From: Impatiens glandulifera | Taxonomy: Eukaryota; Streptophyta; Magnoliopsida; Ericales; Balsaminaceae | Reading direction: 5' to 3' | Assembly (NCBI RefSeq): GCF_907164915.1 | Contig: NC_061862.1 | Span: forward strand, 138,065,520-138,129,519 | Length of the DNA: 64,000 bases | Shown: piece after piece, positions 15,001-24,638 of the stretch | How positions within the stretch are numbered: the first letter of the stretch is position 1 | Layout of the letters: every line of letters begins with the position of its first letter | Position numbers and translations under genes: made by a program | The notes under the pieces: model-generated | What the model was told of the DNA's origin: nothing | The model's database searches: none | What the model saw: only the letters and a program-made list of their open reading frames with translations

Positions 15001-16039
15001 GGCTCAATTCGTCCACTGAACTTGTGTAACTGTTCCTTTTCGTCTTACTTTTAGTAACTCCACATTTTAAGCTTATATATATCGGTTGCAAATAAGCTAC
15101 GATTTCTTATTTGGTATAAGAAATATAGGCCATTGACGGAGTTAGAATAAGAATAAATTACTTCGTATTAGATGGAATGGGTTATTTGAGATAACTATGC
15201 AAGTTCAATTGACGAATTGGAACTTTCCGCAAGTTTAGTGTTCTATTTGGGATTTTCCCTCTCTTTGGCATCTAACCTTGTTATGTTCTTGTTTCCCTGT
15301 TTTTGTTTTTTCCTGCTTAATAGTTTCTTGCGTTCTTTCTCCATTTGTTCTAACGAATGATTATGATTATAGTATGATTTTTATCTTTCATTTGGTATAT
15401 AAATCATTTTATAGACTATGATCCAATTTATAATATAGTGTTTTTCTTCATTTAGTATAGAGATTTTTTTTAAGGATCATGATCAAAATTCCCTTTTTTG
15501 GATTAAGATCCGGAATATTTTTAGACTATTGTGATTTTAACAAATGTTGATCTTTTTCGGATCAATGAACATGAAAAATAATTTATCAACAAAACAGCCA
15601 ATATATATGCCTAATGTATTTTGAGATATGATTGAAAGTAATTGTCTTATTTTAATCCAGGAAAGATGAGCCAAGGGTGAAAGAGCTATTTGACAAGCTT
15701 GAAAAAATGAGGGAAGAATTCGAAAAGATTGAAAGGCCAAACTTAGAACTAGAGAACCCTACTATCCCTGAGCCTGAGGTAGTAAGCCCTCGTGAGAAGT
15801 CACCACAAAACATCTTCCTGCAGCCTCCATCACCAGTTGCTTCCGTGTCTCCCAAAGTCCTCGCAAATGTGGAGAATCCCAAAACAGAGCAGGTTCTGGA
15901 CACGGAAGATGAATTGGCGAAATTTGAGTCTGAATTTGGTGCTGTAAGTCGAGATTACACAGAGGAGGAAGTTGGCGACTGGGAATTTGATGAGCTTGAG
16001 AAGGAACTGACAGCTGGTGACTCAGCTCCAAGCAAATAG
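3..16039 (+). CDS. 3' part of a 17-exon gene for a plant coiled-coil protein
   Basis: Exons read from splice signals and phase: <3-209, 1844-1939, 4756-4808, 4991-5087, 6350-6423, 6849-6966, 8349-8459, 9716-9792, 10605-10671, 12152-12217, 13169-13276, 13441-13571, 13741-13807, 13915-13982, 14067-14160, 14736-14803, 15661-16039 (stop TAG 16037-16039). All junctions are GT-AG and the phases join without a break, giving 626 residues; the 5' end lies outside the window. The product is hydrophilic and rich in Glu, Lys and Leu. Heptad-like stretches ([34 protein letters not shown]) predict coiled coils, and the C-terminus is Pro/Ser-rich then acidic ([16 protein letters not shown]). No catalytic motif or membrane segment is visible. 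I have a weak, unverified memory of Arabidopsis proteins of this type labelled centrosomal or coiled-coil (At2g37370-like). Function is unknown. The frame is open throughout, so the gene is probably functional. Confidence 0.88.
2519..2805 (+). mobile_element. Degraded relative of the intronic TRIM-like element
   Basis: This intron-2 stretch resembles the 3' internal part of the element at 3140-4082: a TTGAATCAA...CTCCTTGTTTAGGCTG block followed by a purine-rich tract and a TGGAAAG-AC-AAACTA block that matches the LTR start. A 17-bp direct repeat (acaccttttcctttcca) lies at 2519-2535 and 2789-2805. It looks like a truncated, older copy; the boundaries are uncertain. Confidence 0.35.
3140..4082 (+). 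mobile_element. TRIM-like short LTR retroelement in intron 2
   Basis: Two direct repeats of about 105-112 bp (3140-3245 and 3971-4082) share TGGAAA-TAGTCAAACTA at the start and CTCTAAATTCCCA at the end, with TCATTAATA-ACACAAAA-TAGAGG inside. Immediately after the first repeat, TTGATACAGAGC resembles the initiator-tRNA-Met primer binding site TGGTATCAGAGC. A polypurine tract GAGGGGGAG (3962-3970) abuts the second. The flanks CAATG (3135-3139) and CAATC (4083-4087) fit a 5-bp target duplication with one change. Total length is only 943 bp with no coding capacity, as in TRIM elements. A heavily deleted copia derivative is the alternative. Confidence 0.7.
5471..5617 (+). mobile_element. tRNA-derived SINE, family B, in intron 4
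   Basis: The insert carries a pol III A box (TAGCTCAAGTGG, 5483-5494) and a B box (GGGTACGATTCC, 5526-5537), then a tRNA-unrelated 3' part ending in an A-rich tail. Near-identical 11-bp direct repeats flank it (aagattatact 5460-5470; aagattaaact 5618-5628), as expected for a target-site duplication. It lies in sense orientation within the intron. Confidence 0.8.
7347..7491 (-). mobile_element. tRNA-derived SINE, family A, in intron 6
   Basis: The element is bounded by a perfect 16-bp target duplication, atttatacacgcttta (7331-7346 and 7492-7507). On the minus strand it reads TAGCCTAGCGG (A box) and GGTTCGAGCCC (B box), followed by GGCGGCAAGTTCTGCGCCTGG. That block recurs in the copies at 54.4, 54.8 and 56.2 kb. 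Its 3' end on the minus strand is T-rich rather than A-rich, so it is a 3' variant or truncated copy. Confidence 0.82.
9381..9468 (+). mobile_element. 5'-truncated SINE of family B in intron 7
   Basis: Identical 15-bp direct repeats, aagtcatgtgtatga (9366-9380 and 9469-9483), enclose 88 bp. The enclosed sequence matches only the 3' part of the 5471-5617 SINE (CATGGCTGTGG-TGGG-T-ATGCT) and ends in an A run. The promoter boxes are missing, consistent with 5' truncation during reverse transcription. Confidence 0.72.
10930..11405 (-). mobile_element. Decayed LINE reverse-transcriptase fragment, antisense in intron 9
   Basis: Read on the minus strand, broken frames give motifs typical of plant L1-type reverse transcriptase: [12 protein letters not shown], then [12 protein letters not shown], then [16 protein letters not shown]. 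Upstream on that strand is [18 protein letters not shown], which fits the segment before the RT domain. Frameshifts and stops are frequent. Similar low-quality coding may extend to about 11930. It has no role in the host gene beyond lengthening the intron. Confidence 0.7.
12456..12551. repeat. Inverted repeat (hairpin) in intron 10
   Basis: A 16-bp perfect inverted repeat, ccaatttacaaaattc (12456-12471) and its complement (12536-12551), is separated by 64 bp. The loop contains further pairing between ccttacaaac and the gtttttgtaag block. It may be a small foldback element; no target duplication was recognised. Confidence 0.55.
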
Positions 16040-16310
16040 GATCGATTGATTGAACACAAAAGTTTAATTAAAGTTGATTATGCTTTTTACAAAAAACGGT
16101 ATGCATAAAATTGGCTGGTTACTTTCTTTGCCAAGTAAAGTTTGGATTGGAATGGATTGGGATTGGATGATGTTCAATTTACTCACATGTAAATTATGAG
16201 TTGTAAAAGATTGTAACAGTTAATGTTCAAAGCTTTGGATAGATTCATGAATTAATTGTAAATGTTTAGGACCTACAGATATGCATTATCTCCTTAAATT
16301 AATATGCAGA
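16040..16310 (+). other. Probable 3' UTR of the coiled-coil gene
   Basis: This AT-rich stretch follows the stop codon and precedes the first sequence that matches the right end of the MULE. It contains TGTAA-type and AATTAAT motifs typical of plant polyadenylation regions. The cleavage site cannot be fixed by eye. Confidence 0.45.
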
Positions 16311-16429
16311 TGATTTTGCAATGTTTTATATGCATTTATTTTAATCTTACAAGAAAATAAACTATCACCTTTTCAAATCTTAGGATCCAATTTACCCACA
16401 AGTTTGGCAGAGGAATATGGTGTTTCCTG

Positions 16430-16545
16430 TTCCGGACAAATCACAATTCAGTTTTATTATTTTATTATTAAATCAGTGTTCGGTTAAAAAAAAGGAAAAA
16501 AGAAATTTGGAATCCGGATTTATTTCCGGGTTCATGAGAAGTGTA
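16430..16545 (+). repeat. Left terminal inverted repeat of the MULE (core)
   Basis: This block pairs with the reverse complement of 40615-40735, matching at CCGGA, AATTCA--TTTATTATTTTA-TATTAAATC, ATCCGG and ATTTATTTCCGGGTT. Small indels separate the matches, indicating an old insertion. Confidence 0.7.
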
Positions 16546-16719
16546 AAAGAGTGAAGCTTTTCTTTGTTTCACTCTGTTTTATGTGCAATAGATAGAGTGA
16601 ATGAGGAAGTTTACTTCATTTTACATCAGTTTTTTAATGTAAAACTGAATTAAGCGAGACATTGTTGTGAAGTTTGCTTCTTTTGACTTTGTTTTATAAT
16701 TTTTTGGTTAGTGTTGTTA

Positions 16720-17083
16720 CAGTGTATTTCATTTAAGTAAAGCTCATATTTGATTGCGGTTTATAAATTTTGTTTATAATTTTATTTTTGTTCTATTTAA
16801 ATTAATAATCATAAATTAATATAATTTTATTTTTAATTTATTTAAATTAATAATTATAAATTTTGTTCATAATTACTTATAATTTTATTTCTGATCTATT
16901 TAAATTAATAATTATAAATTTTGTTCATAATTACTTTGTGATGGGACACATTTAAAATAGGTTGTATAATTACTAAATTTTTTATAAGTGATATATATTA
17001 ATTATTTTATAATTAATATAATAATAAATTTATTTGTGATATATTAAAATTAGTTTGTAAAATATATAATTATATATATTATA

Positions 17084-17146
<63 letters not shown>

Positions 17147-17320
17147 TTATAGGAAAGAATATTTAAATAAATTTGTTTTAATTATTTTATAATTTATATA
17201 ATTATATATTAAATATATTTATATATATATATTTTAAATTTATTGGAAAGATATTTAAATGAATTTGTTTTAATTATTTTATAATTTATATGTTTATATA
17301 TTAAATATATATAAACGTTA
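16720..17320. repeat. AT-rich insertion with internal tandem repeats and (TA)n
   Basis: This segment separates two blocks that are nearly contiguous in the right MULE end, so it appears inserted into or expanded within the left end. It holds repeated tttaaattaataattataaat units (about 16795-16935), a (TA)n tract at about 17089-17143, and a roughly 100-bp direct repeat (about 17143-17220 and 17235-17310) sharing GGAAAGA-TATTTAAAT-AATTTG. Confidence 0.6.
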
Positions 17321-17404
17321 ATGTAAAACCACTAAACACATTAATGTAAAAATTTTTATTCGTTCCTGTAAAAATATGTATACTTCATGTAAGCCCTACT
17401 GGAG

Positions 17405-17715
17405 AATTAAAAAGAGTGAAATTAACGCTAACCAATGAAGATTGTTTCACTAGTTATTTGCACCGCTTATATGAGTGAAAAAAGCGGTAACTAGTGAAGA
17501 TTACTTTGCTAGGTATTTATAACGCTTATATAAGTGATTATAGAGCTAACTAGTGAAGATTGTTTCACTATATATATTTACAACGCGGATAAGAGTGAAA
17601 CGAGCACTACCTAGTGATGGTTTCTTCACTACGTTTTTACAGCGCAGATAAGAGTGAAACAAGCGCTACATAGTGATACTTACTTCATTTCTATTTACAG
17701 CGCTAATAGTTTCAC
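17405..17715. repeat. Left subterminal ~60-bp repeat array of the MULE
   Basis: About five degenerate units of 59-60 bp contain TAGTGAAGATTGTTTCACTA, then a TTTACA-CGC-TAT block, then AAGAGTGAAAC-AGCGCTAC. The reverse complement matches the arrays at 32.7 and 36.4 kb. Each unit has short palindromes (AGCGCT; GTGAA...TTCAC). Confidence 0.75.
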
Positions 17716-17883
17716 TCATGTACGTACGATTGCTTCACACTGTTGCGCTTCGATCGTAATTTATAATATAAATTATTATAATATTATTACAAATTTTCTA
17801 CTTCCTTCCGATTAATCTCTATCTCTTCAAGTTTTAGCTTCTTCTTTCACGACGATTCAAATTCGGGAATGTTCATATTTACA

Positions 17884-17927
17884 AACCTACACCCTAAACC
17901 TTAAACCCTAAACCTTATTTCGAAAAT
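17884..17927 (+). promoter_or_regulatory. Telo-box cluster, possible leader/promoter relic at the LINE insertion site
   Basis: The sequence contains ACCCTAAACC and AAACCCTAAACC, the plant telo-box motif common in promoters and leaders of highly expressed genes. It follows a CT-rich stretch (ttctacttccttccg, ctctatctcttc). The LINE inserted directly downstream, so whatever it once drove is separated from it. Confidence 0.4.
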
Positions 17928-18160
17928 CGAAAAACAAAATGCACCTAGAGAGAGAAATTTTCTCTGAAGATTTTTTTTCCTCACACCGTGCACGACCGGC
18001 ACATCAACGCTGCCGGAGCTTTTTACGTCGGAATGATCTCAAATTTCTCCAGCAGATGCGTCTCTTTCCCCCCTACAATCTGACCGAAGGAATTTCATTT
18101 TGAACGGAGGAATCGGGAGAAATCACGATTATAGTTTCTAAATCGGATATTTAGGTCGTT

Positions 18161-18243
18161 TTCGGCACGATCGGCACATTCGACACGATCGGCACATTCG
18201 GCACGATCGGCACATTCGGCACGATCGGCACATTCGGCACGAA
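18161..18243 (+). repeat. 18-bp tandem repeat in the LINE 5' UTR
   Basis: About four copies of ggcacgatcggcacattc run in tandem with one or two substitutions. They sit in an unusually GC-rich leader (17990-18550) within an otherwise AT-rich element. Internal promoters of L1-type elements lie in this region, so a regulatory role is possible but not shown. Confidence 0.75.
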
Positions 18244-18939
18244 CAACACAAACGACACGGATTCTCTCCGCGACCGCGCTTCTACATCGGAAGTCGACCG
18301 CCATCCTCCAGCACCTTCGATCAGTTGTCGTGCGCCCTCTGGAACGTGTTCTGTTGTGCAAGGAACGGTCGCGATCATCTTCTCTTACCGTTGACCGGAG
18401 CATTTCGTCAAACCCCCTTCTACAGAGACTTGACGTCGAATCGGCGTCGGTCGCCCTCTTCTTCTCACTTTTCGTTTATAGGTTAGTTCGGACCTCGGTC
18501 GGGACATCAAACCACACCGCGAGGCGCGGGTAGGTCTCCATTGAACTTCTTTCTCGCCGTTTGAATCAAGTGTTCGGTCTGGAGGAAGCTTTCGTAGCTA
18601 CAGACCGTTCCAAAATTGCTTAAACCCTTTATTGTTTGAGCAATTATTTTCAAGCCCCTGTTCCGGTGCGATTGGTTTCCAATCGTGCTGTTTGCGCCCA
18701 CCCTTTACTGCAGAATTCCAACCTCTGTGGCTCCTTTGAAGATCAGGCAGTTTGCGCTTGATCTTTTCAATGACTGGTACGCGCTCGTCCAGTGTAGTTA
18801 CTCGGGCAAGGGGCGTCCTTCAAGTCCGCCCTGATGGTCCTAAGAAGGTGCTGAAGGGGCCGTCGACAAGCAGCAAGGCTATGTCTGATAGACGAACTCG
18901 CAGGTCTCTTAACAATCCAGAAAGCAGAAGCCAATAATC

Positions 18940-21526
18940 ATGGATGAAGTCCTAAACAACGGAGAAGATGCGCCTATTGATTCTATGCCAAATACATCAT
19001 CGGGTATGAGTTCTTTTCCACATGCTGATGAATTATATGAGAATAGTTCTATTGGGTTTCATACTGTAACAATATGCATGTTCATAATAGAAATGATAGG
19101 ATTGAATTGATAGAAAAAGACAATACTGCATATAAAAATGATAGTACTTTAATTCCAGAAAATTCTGTTGTTACTGGACTTGCTGCACAAAATGGACCGT
19201 TAGAGTCGCTGGTTGGTACCCTAGACCTGACCGGTCATTTTGTTGGGAAATTGGATTTGAAATCTTGTCTTGCTGAAATTGATGACAATCGGGTAGCTTG
19301 TGCTGAAAATTCGGTCCCAATGTTGGAGATAATCTGTCAAAAAGGCTCTAAGGTAATGCAGGAAAATGACATAAATTGTACAGGTTTATTGGGTCCTATT
19401 GAAAGCTCAAAATTTGGGTCTGTTTCTGAATCGGGTAAAAACATTATGCTGAGATTTATGTCTGTTTTGAATGATCCTACTAAAGTTGGTACTGGTGTTC
19501 CTATTAAGGTAAGTATGACAGAGCTGAATAAGACTGCTGATCGAGAATTAATAGGTTCAAAGAATATTACAAGGTCGGGGGGGGGGGGGGGGGGGTCAGT
19601 TTCAGAATCAGGAAAACATGACAGTTTGGGTAATTCAGGTGCAGAGAAAGATCAGAAAACAAATTTTACCGGTCCTACTAGAGAGAATGCTAAACAGGGC
19701 AAAATAGGTCATTTTGAAATTGTCTCTACAGGGTTGGAGATATCAGTTGCTCAGAGTTCATTAGGTCCAAAGAAAGATATAATTTCAGAGTCTTGTTCTG
19801 CAATGGGAAATCTTACAAATCTAAAAGTCTCGGGTTCCATTAATGATCAAAATGCTAAGTCTACCTGTCCTGCTAAGGATCAAATGGAAAGTCAGATATC
19901 CAGACTATGTACTAGGCTTGAAAAAGGTTGGACAGAATACACTAAATGCGCCCAAGATTCTAAACCGAGGCTAAAATTGCAGGATCTTCTAAACAGCCTA
20001 CACATCTAGCTAAAACTGTTAAAGGACATAGTCTAATAGAATCTGGAAACACTGAAGAAATTGGATCTGAGTTGGAGCTATTCATGGAAATAAATTCAGC
20101 TAAATTAGAAAAACCTAATAATACAGATCTAAAGGATGATGAACTGAACTTGATTGGTATAGCCAATGGTGAAAGCTTGGCTGGAAATTATATTGATTCG
20201 TTGATTGATGACATCATGAATGACAATCTGTTTGAAAATCTGGGTCTGGGTATGGATCTCATGGAAGCTACAAATAAGTTGGGTCAGAATATATGTCAGG
20301 GTATAAGAGGTGAAGAATGTATGGAACTGGAAGAATTAGCCAACGGTTTTCGCTTGGTCGGGTCTGATGAGGGGTTAGCCAACGGTTTTCGCTTGGCTGA
20401 GTCTGAAAAAGATAATTTGGCTGCAAAAAAGTTAGGTCTAACAAGGGTGGATAACATGAATATTCAAGTCATTGATCCTGAACACGCCGGTCCTGGACAC
20501 ACTAAAACTACTCATGGCATTGGTCATATCTCTTCAAATGCCGGTCCTAGCTCTTCAAATGCCGATCCTACCTCTTCAAACGTCGGTCATAGCTTTTCAA
20601 ATGTTGGTCCTAGCTCTTCTAATGTCAGTCATATCTCTTCTAATGCCGATCATATCTCTTTAAATGTCGGTCCTGACATCACATATCCACCTTCTACCGG
20701 TCATAATCGCCAAGATAATAAATCTACTAACAAAGCTATGAGCCACCGGTCGAATCAAAAGAACCAAAGTATAGATATTGATTTGGAATCAGACGATAGC
20801 ACTGACTATGATGAAACAATAATATGCAACCTCGAATATCATAAGTCCATGAAGAAGATATCGGCAACAAAGATCAAACCAAAAGCAAAGAGGCATAATT
20901 CTTCCAAAACAAGTGCTGAAATTGAAAAGATCAAACAAGAAACCGGATCAAATAATTCTAAAACAGCTAAGAAGGGTAAGAATGGATCGAAAATCAAAGA
21001 AATGAAAAACATGAAGGCAAATAACTCAAGTTCTAAGAAGAATGCTGAAGTAAATCCCAAGGAAACTGTGACACCCGAGGCTAACCCTGAGATATTGAAC
21101 CTAGGTGCGTTTTCTCCACTCGTTAATCTGGATCATGAAATGCCAATTGATAGCATTCAAAAGAGGAAAACTGATACACAAGAGAAGAGCACTAAAGGGG
21201 ATATTTTAAAGAAGATCGGAATAATTGAAGGCAACAGTTTTGTGGGAAATACAAGGGTTAGATGGGCCGAAAAGAACAAACAAGTTAGGAAAGATAGCAT
21301 CCCTGAAACAGTCATCTCCTCAGCTCCTCCTACTACTGTAATTCCTGGAAAAGAAAATACTCAGGCTGATAATAAGGATCCTACTACTGGTCCAACGTGG
21401 TCAATGAGAAAAAACGAAATAGCAAATTTGGCAGGACTGAGAAACCAGATGAAGAAGCTATTTTTCCAAATTAATATACAAGAGATTACGATGCCCCAAG
21501 AAAGAAATGATCAGTTGAATGCTTAG
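18940..21526 (+). pseudogene. LINE ORF1, long N-terminal spacer region
   Basis: The frame starts at an ATG (18940) and shifts near 19070. It is open to 20009, then open again from 20072 to 21526 (484 codons). The protein is hydrophilic, Asn/Ser/Lys-rich and of low complexity, with no recognised domain. At 20480-20690 it carries tandem peptide repeats of the type SSNAGP / SSNVGH. A 20-residue direct repeat around LANGFRL occurs near 20335-20400. A run of 19 G (19577-19595) encodes poly-Gly and is a likely slippage site. Plant LINE ORF1 proteins usually begin close to the DUF4283 domain, so this extension of over 800 codons is unusual. Confidence 0.6.
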
Positions 21527-21805
21527 TTCAACAGTCACTATCTAAAGAATTGGAATCTTCAACAAAGACCAATATGATGAAGTGATCAAGTGGACGATTG
21601 ACGCCATGAAGGAAATTTCGAAATGTAATAAAACAAAGGTGTACACAATCATGAGCAACCCAAACAAAACCTGGCAAGAAGGAAATGTGTGGAATGGAAA
21701 TTCCATGAGCGATCCAGAAAAGGGAAAATTCTAGATAGACACCTTATTCCCAAAGGTAAATACACTTGATCATCCGCACTGGTTTGAGCTCCCACCAGAA
21801 ATTGA

Positions 21806-22576
21806 AGAAAATGCGTCAAGGCATGGGAGTTTGTCATAGTTGGTCATTTTATGAGCAACATGAATGCACCATTTGCTGAGGTTAAAAGAACGTTGATGGG
21901 TCAGTGGGAATCCTCTGGTCTAGAGAGGATCACAATCAATGATCACAGATTCTACTTTCTATCCTTTAGGAATGTAAGCGAAATAAAGTCGAGCATAGAG
22001 AGCGAATATACTTTTATCAGGGGAAAAAGATTCAAGTTGTACAAGTGGAGCGAGGAACTTAATACTAATCATAGACCGCCTGAACTTGAACAAATTTGGG
22101 TGAATCTTAAGAATGTTCCACCACACATGTGCAACCTGATGGGCCTGGCCTATATTTCAAACATTATAGGCAAACCACTTATGTTTGACCCAACAATGGA
22201 AAGCTACGAGCGTGCATCTGTGGCCAGAGTTAGTGTCGAAATTCATCCAAGTAGCTCTCTTCCAATCAAGCTTGAACTTAAAGATAGACTGAGAAATTTA
22301 TTTAACATTGGAGTACAATACGAATGGAAACCAAATCGATGTATATGGTGTAGCACTTTCACACACGCTACGAATAAATGTCTAGTCAATAATAATCTAA
22401 AATCGAAGGCCAATAACAACACTCAAGTAAGCGATATCAATGACACTAACCAGGCTCAGGTTGAGAGAAATGTGAACAGGTCTGAACTTAACAACAATGA
22501 ACGCATTGAGGATGATAAGATGGGCAACCAAAAGCAAGAACAGATAAGGGTAAGGAAGAAGATAGGAAAAAAATGA
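21806..22576 (+). pseudogene. LINE ORF1 core: DUF4283 plus CCHC zinc knuckle
   Basis: The segment reads WEFVIVGHFMSN at its start, which fits the DUF4283 opening, then continues through FYFLSFRNVSEI and VWVNLKNVPPH-like sequence. It ends in a knuckle CIWCSTFTHATNKC (C-x2-C-x6-H-x3-C) and a basic tail. DUF4283 with a zinc knuckle is the standard nucleic-acid-binding ORF1 of plant L1-type elements. A frameshift near 21815 separates it from the upstream part, and the upstream frame meets a stop at 21803-21805. Confidence 0.75.
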
Positions 22577-23661
22577 AGTGGGTAAGGGTACAAGCTGGCC
22601 TTACTAACGTTGATCATATTGGTCATGTTCAGGGCACCGGTCCTAGGGATTCTGTTTTCTCAAGAATAGGTCCTGTTCAAAATGTTAGTCCTGGTCAGAG
22701 TATCGGTCTTGATAAAGCTGGACATAGACACACCGGTCCGAGAGCTTCTCATAAAGCTACTGTTCCTAGCCATATTGACCATATTAAGTCTGATCTTGGA
22801 CTTGCTGATCATGAAACTACTCAAGCTACCGGACTTGCTACTACAGGTCCTAATGAAAAATGTGCAACCATTGATGATCCCGGCTATATTGGTCCTGATA
22901 CTGGCACAAGTCCTATTATTGTGGTTGATACTATTGTTGGTCTTAACTCCACCGATCCCAATACTGATCAAAGAATTGGTCTTGATGTAACTACATGTCC
23001 TGGTTCCATAGTTTCTGGAATTCAAAGATCTATGGGACGGGAAATACTTGGCCCATATGAAACAAGCAAAATTGGATCTGAAGGCACTCCAATAGGTCGT
23101 GAGTCTACTCTTCACAGTTCTAGGAATGCAAGCAAGAACCGAAAAAACAATGTCATAAAAATTTGAAATGACCTGATCCTTGGGCTCAGAGCCACCTTTC
23201 GAGATGATGAACAGGAGAATATTGGAATAAGTAATAAAGAATCTCTTGAGAATGGACTGGGAAATCTTGGGTTTTATGAAATCAAAAGATCAAGTGCAGA
23301 AGAAGACAATTTGGTCTTGAATAAGGCAGTGAGCTTTAGTTCTGAAGTAGGGCGAATTAAAACCGATAACAAACATGAATCCAGTAGTGAAGAGGTTCAA
23401 AGTCAGAAAAGACCTACTAAAGTAGAACAAGATGAAAATCGAAGACAAAGCAGAAAGATCCTAGATCCAGAAGCCACTAAATCTATCACGGGAGAAGATG
23501 AGATCTACATGAGGCAACCCTCACTCAATGACAATAGTATTCCATGTAATCAAACTGTAGTCATTGAGGATAGTGAGGCAAATGATGCTTATGATTTCTT
23601 TGATGAAGAGGTCCAGGACAGTCTGGAAAGTCAGGAACCCAACACTTATATTCATTCATGA
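22573..23661 (+). pseudogene. LINE ORF1 C-terminal low-complexity region
   Basis: A 197-codon frame overlaps the end of the DUF4283 frame by 4 bp. It is rich in TGP, IGP and DHIGH motifs that echo the Gly-Pro/Gly-His repeats of the N-terminal spacer. A second frame (23311-23661) is acidic and overlaps the ORF2 start by four bases (ATGA), suggesting ORF1 once ran to this point with stop-restart translation of ORF2. No domain is recognised. Confidence 0.5.
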
Positions 23662-24638
23662 ATATAGTGACATGGAACATAAGGGGACTCAATGACCCTC
23701 TAAAATGTAAAGAAATAAGGAGGATCGTTGAGAATCAGAAGATCACTATTATGGGTATTCTTGAGACAAAAGTCAAAAGTCGGAACGTTGAGAAGGTTAG
23801 CAAACTGTGTATTGATAGTAGCTGGGAAATCATTCACAACTCAAATGACAAAACGGGCAGAATCTGGGTTATTTGGGATAACAAAGTTGTTGAGGTGACG
23901 ACTCTCTTTTCGAATGATCAAGCAATCCTAGTGGAGGTCAAAGACAGAATCACAAGAATCGTGTTTAATCTTGTTATTGTCTATGGTAGCAACTCAAGCA
24001 CTGACAGAAGACTCCTCTGGAATTGTCTTAGAAACTGGATCGGTATTGATAAATCTTGGGTTATCCTCGGTGATTACAACGTAACTAGAAACGAATCTGA
24101 TCGTAGCTCAGGATCTGAAATAACTCGGGATATGATTGACTTTAATGACTGCATCAGAGATATGGGTTGTATCGAGTCTATCAATTCTGGGAACTTCTTC
24201 ACTTGGTCTTCTACGAGAGGGAATGAGCAAATTAGAAAAAGTAGAATTGACAGATGTCTGGTAAATGAGAACTGGATTAACCAATTTCCGATAACTCAAC
24301 TTCATGTTTTGAATCCGGGTATATCTAATCACTGCCCGATTAAATTATTCTGGGAAAAGGAAGAAAGGTTCAAAAGGCCCTTTAAAATTTTCAATTTCTG
24401 GATGGATAATGATAAATTCAAGGGTATTCTCGAAAGCTTATGGTCAACAGATGTCAGAGGTTCCAACATGTACAGGGTTTCTGAGAAGCTTAAGCTCCTA
24501 AAGAATCATCTCCAAAGCTTTGACAAGAAGAAGTTCAACAATATCTCCAATAGAGTTATGGCTGCTAGAGAAGAACTGGAAGAGGTTCAGAAAAAGTTAT
24601 TAAGGGATGATAGTGATGAACAACTCAATGAAACATAA
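23658..24638 (+). pseudogene. LINE ORF2, apurinic/apyrimidinic-type endonuclease
   Basis: The frame begins MNIVTWNIRGLNDPLK, the classic start of plant LINE ORF2. It continues with ILETKV, WVILGDYN and FFTWSS, all endonuclease/exonuclease/phosphatase motifs, and reaches the region that is normally SDH. Here that motif reads SNH (codon AAT at 24327-24329), so a catalytic Asp appears lost. The frame ends at TAA 24636-24638, which interrupts what should be a continuous ORF2 into the RT. Confidence 0.85.

Noticed and set aside
18095..18403. 102-codon minus-strand frame with ECADRA repeats
   Set aside because: Product of reading the 18-bp tandem repeat of the LINE leader in antisense.
22660..23115. 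151-codon minus-strand frame in the LINE
   Set aside because: Shadow of the Gly-Pro-rich ORF1 frame, with no domain of its own.
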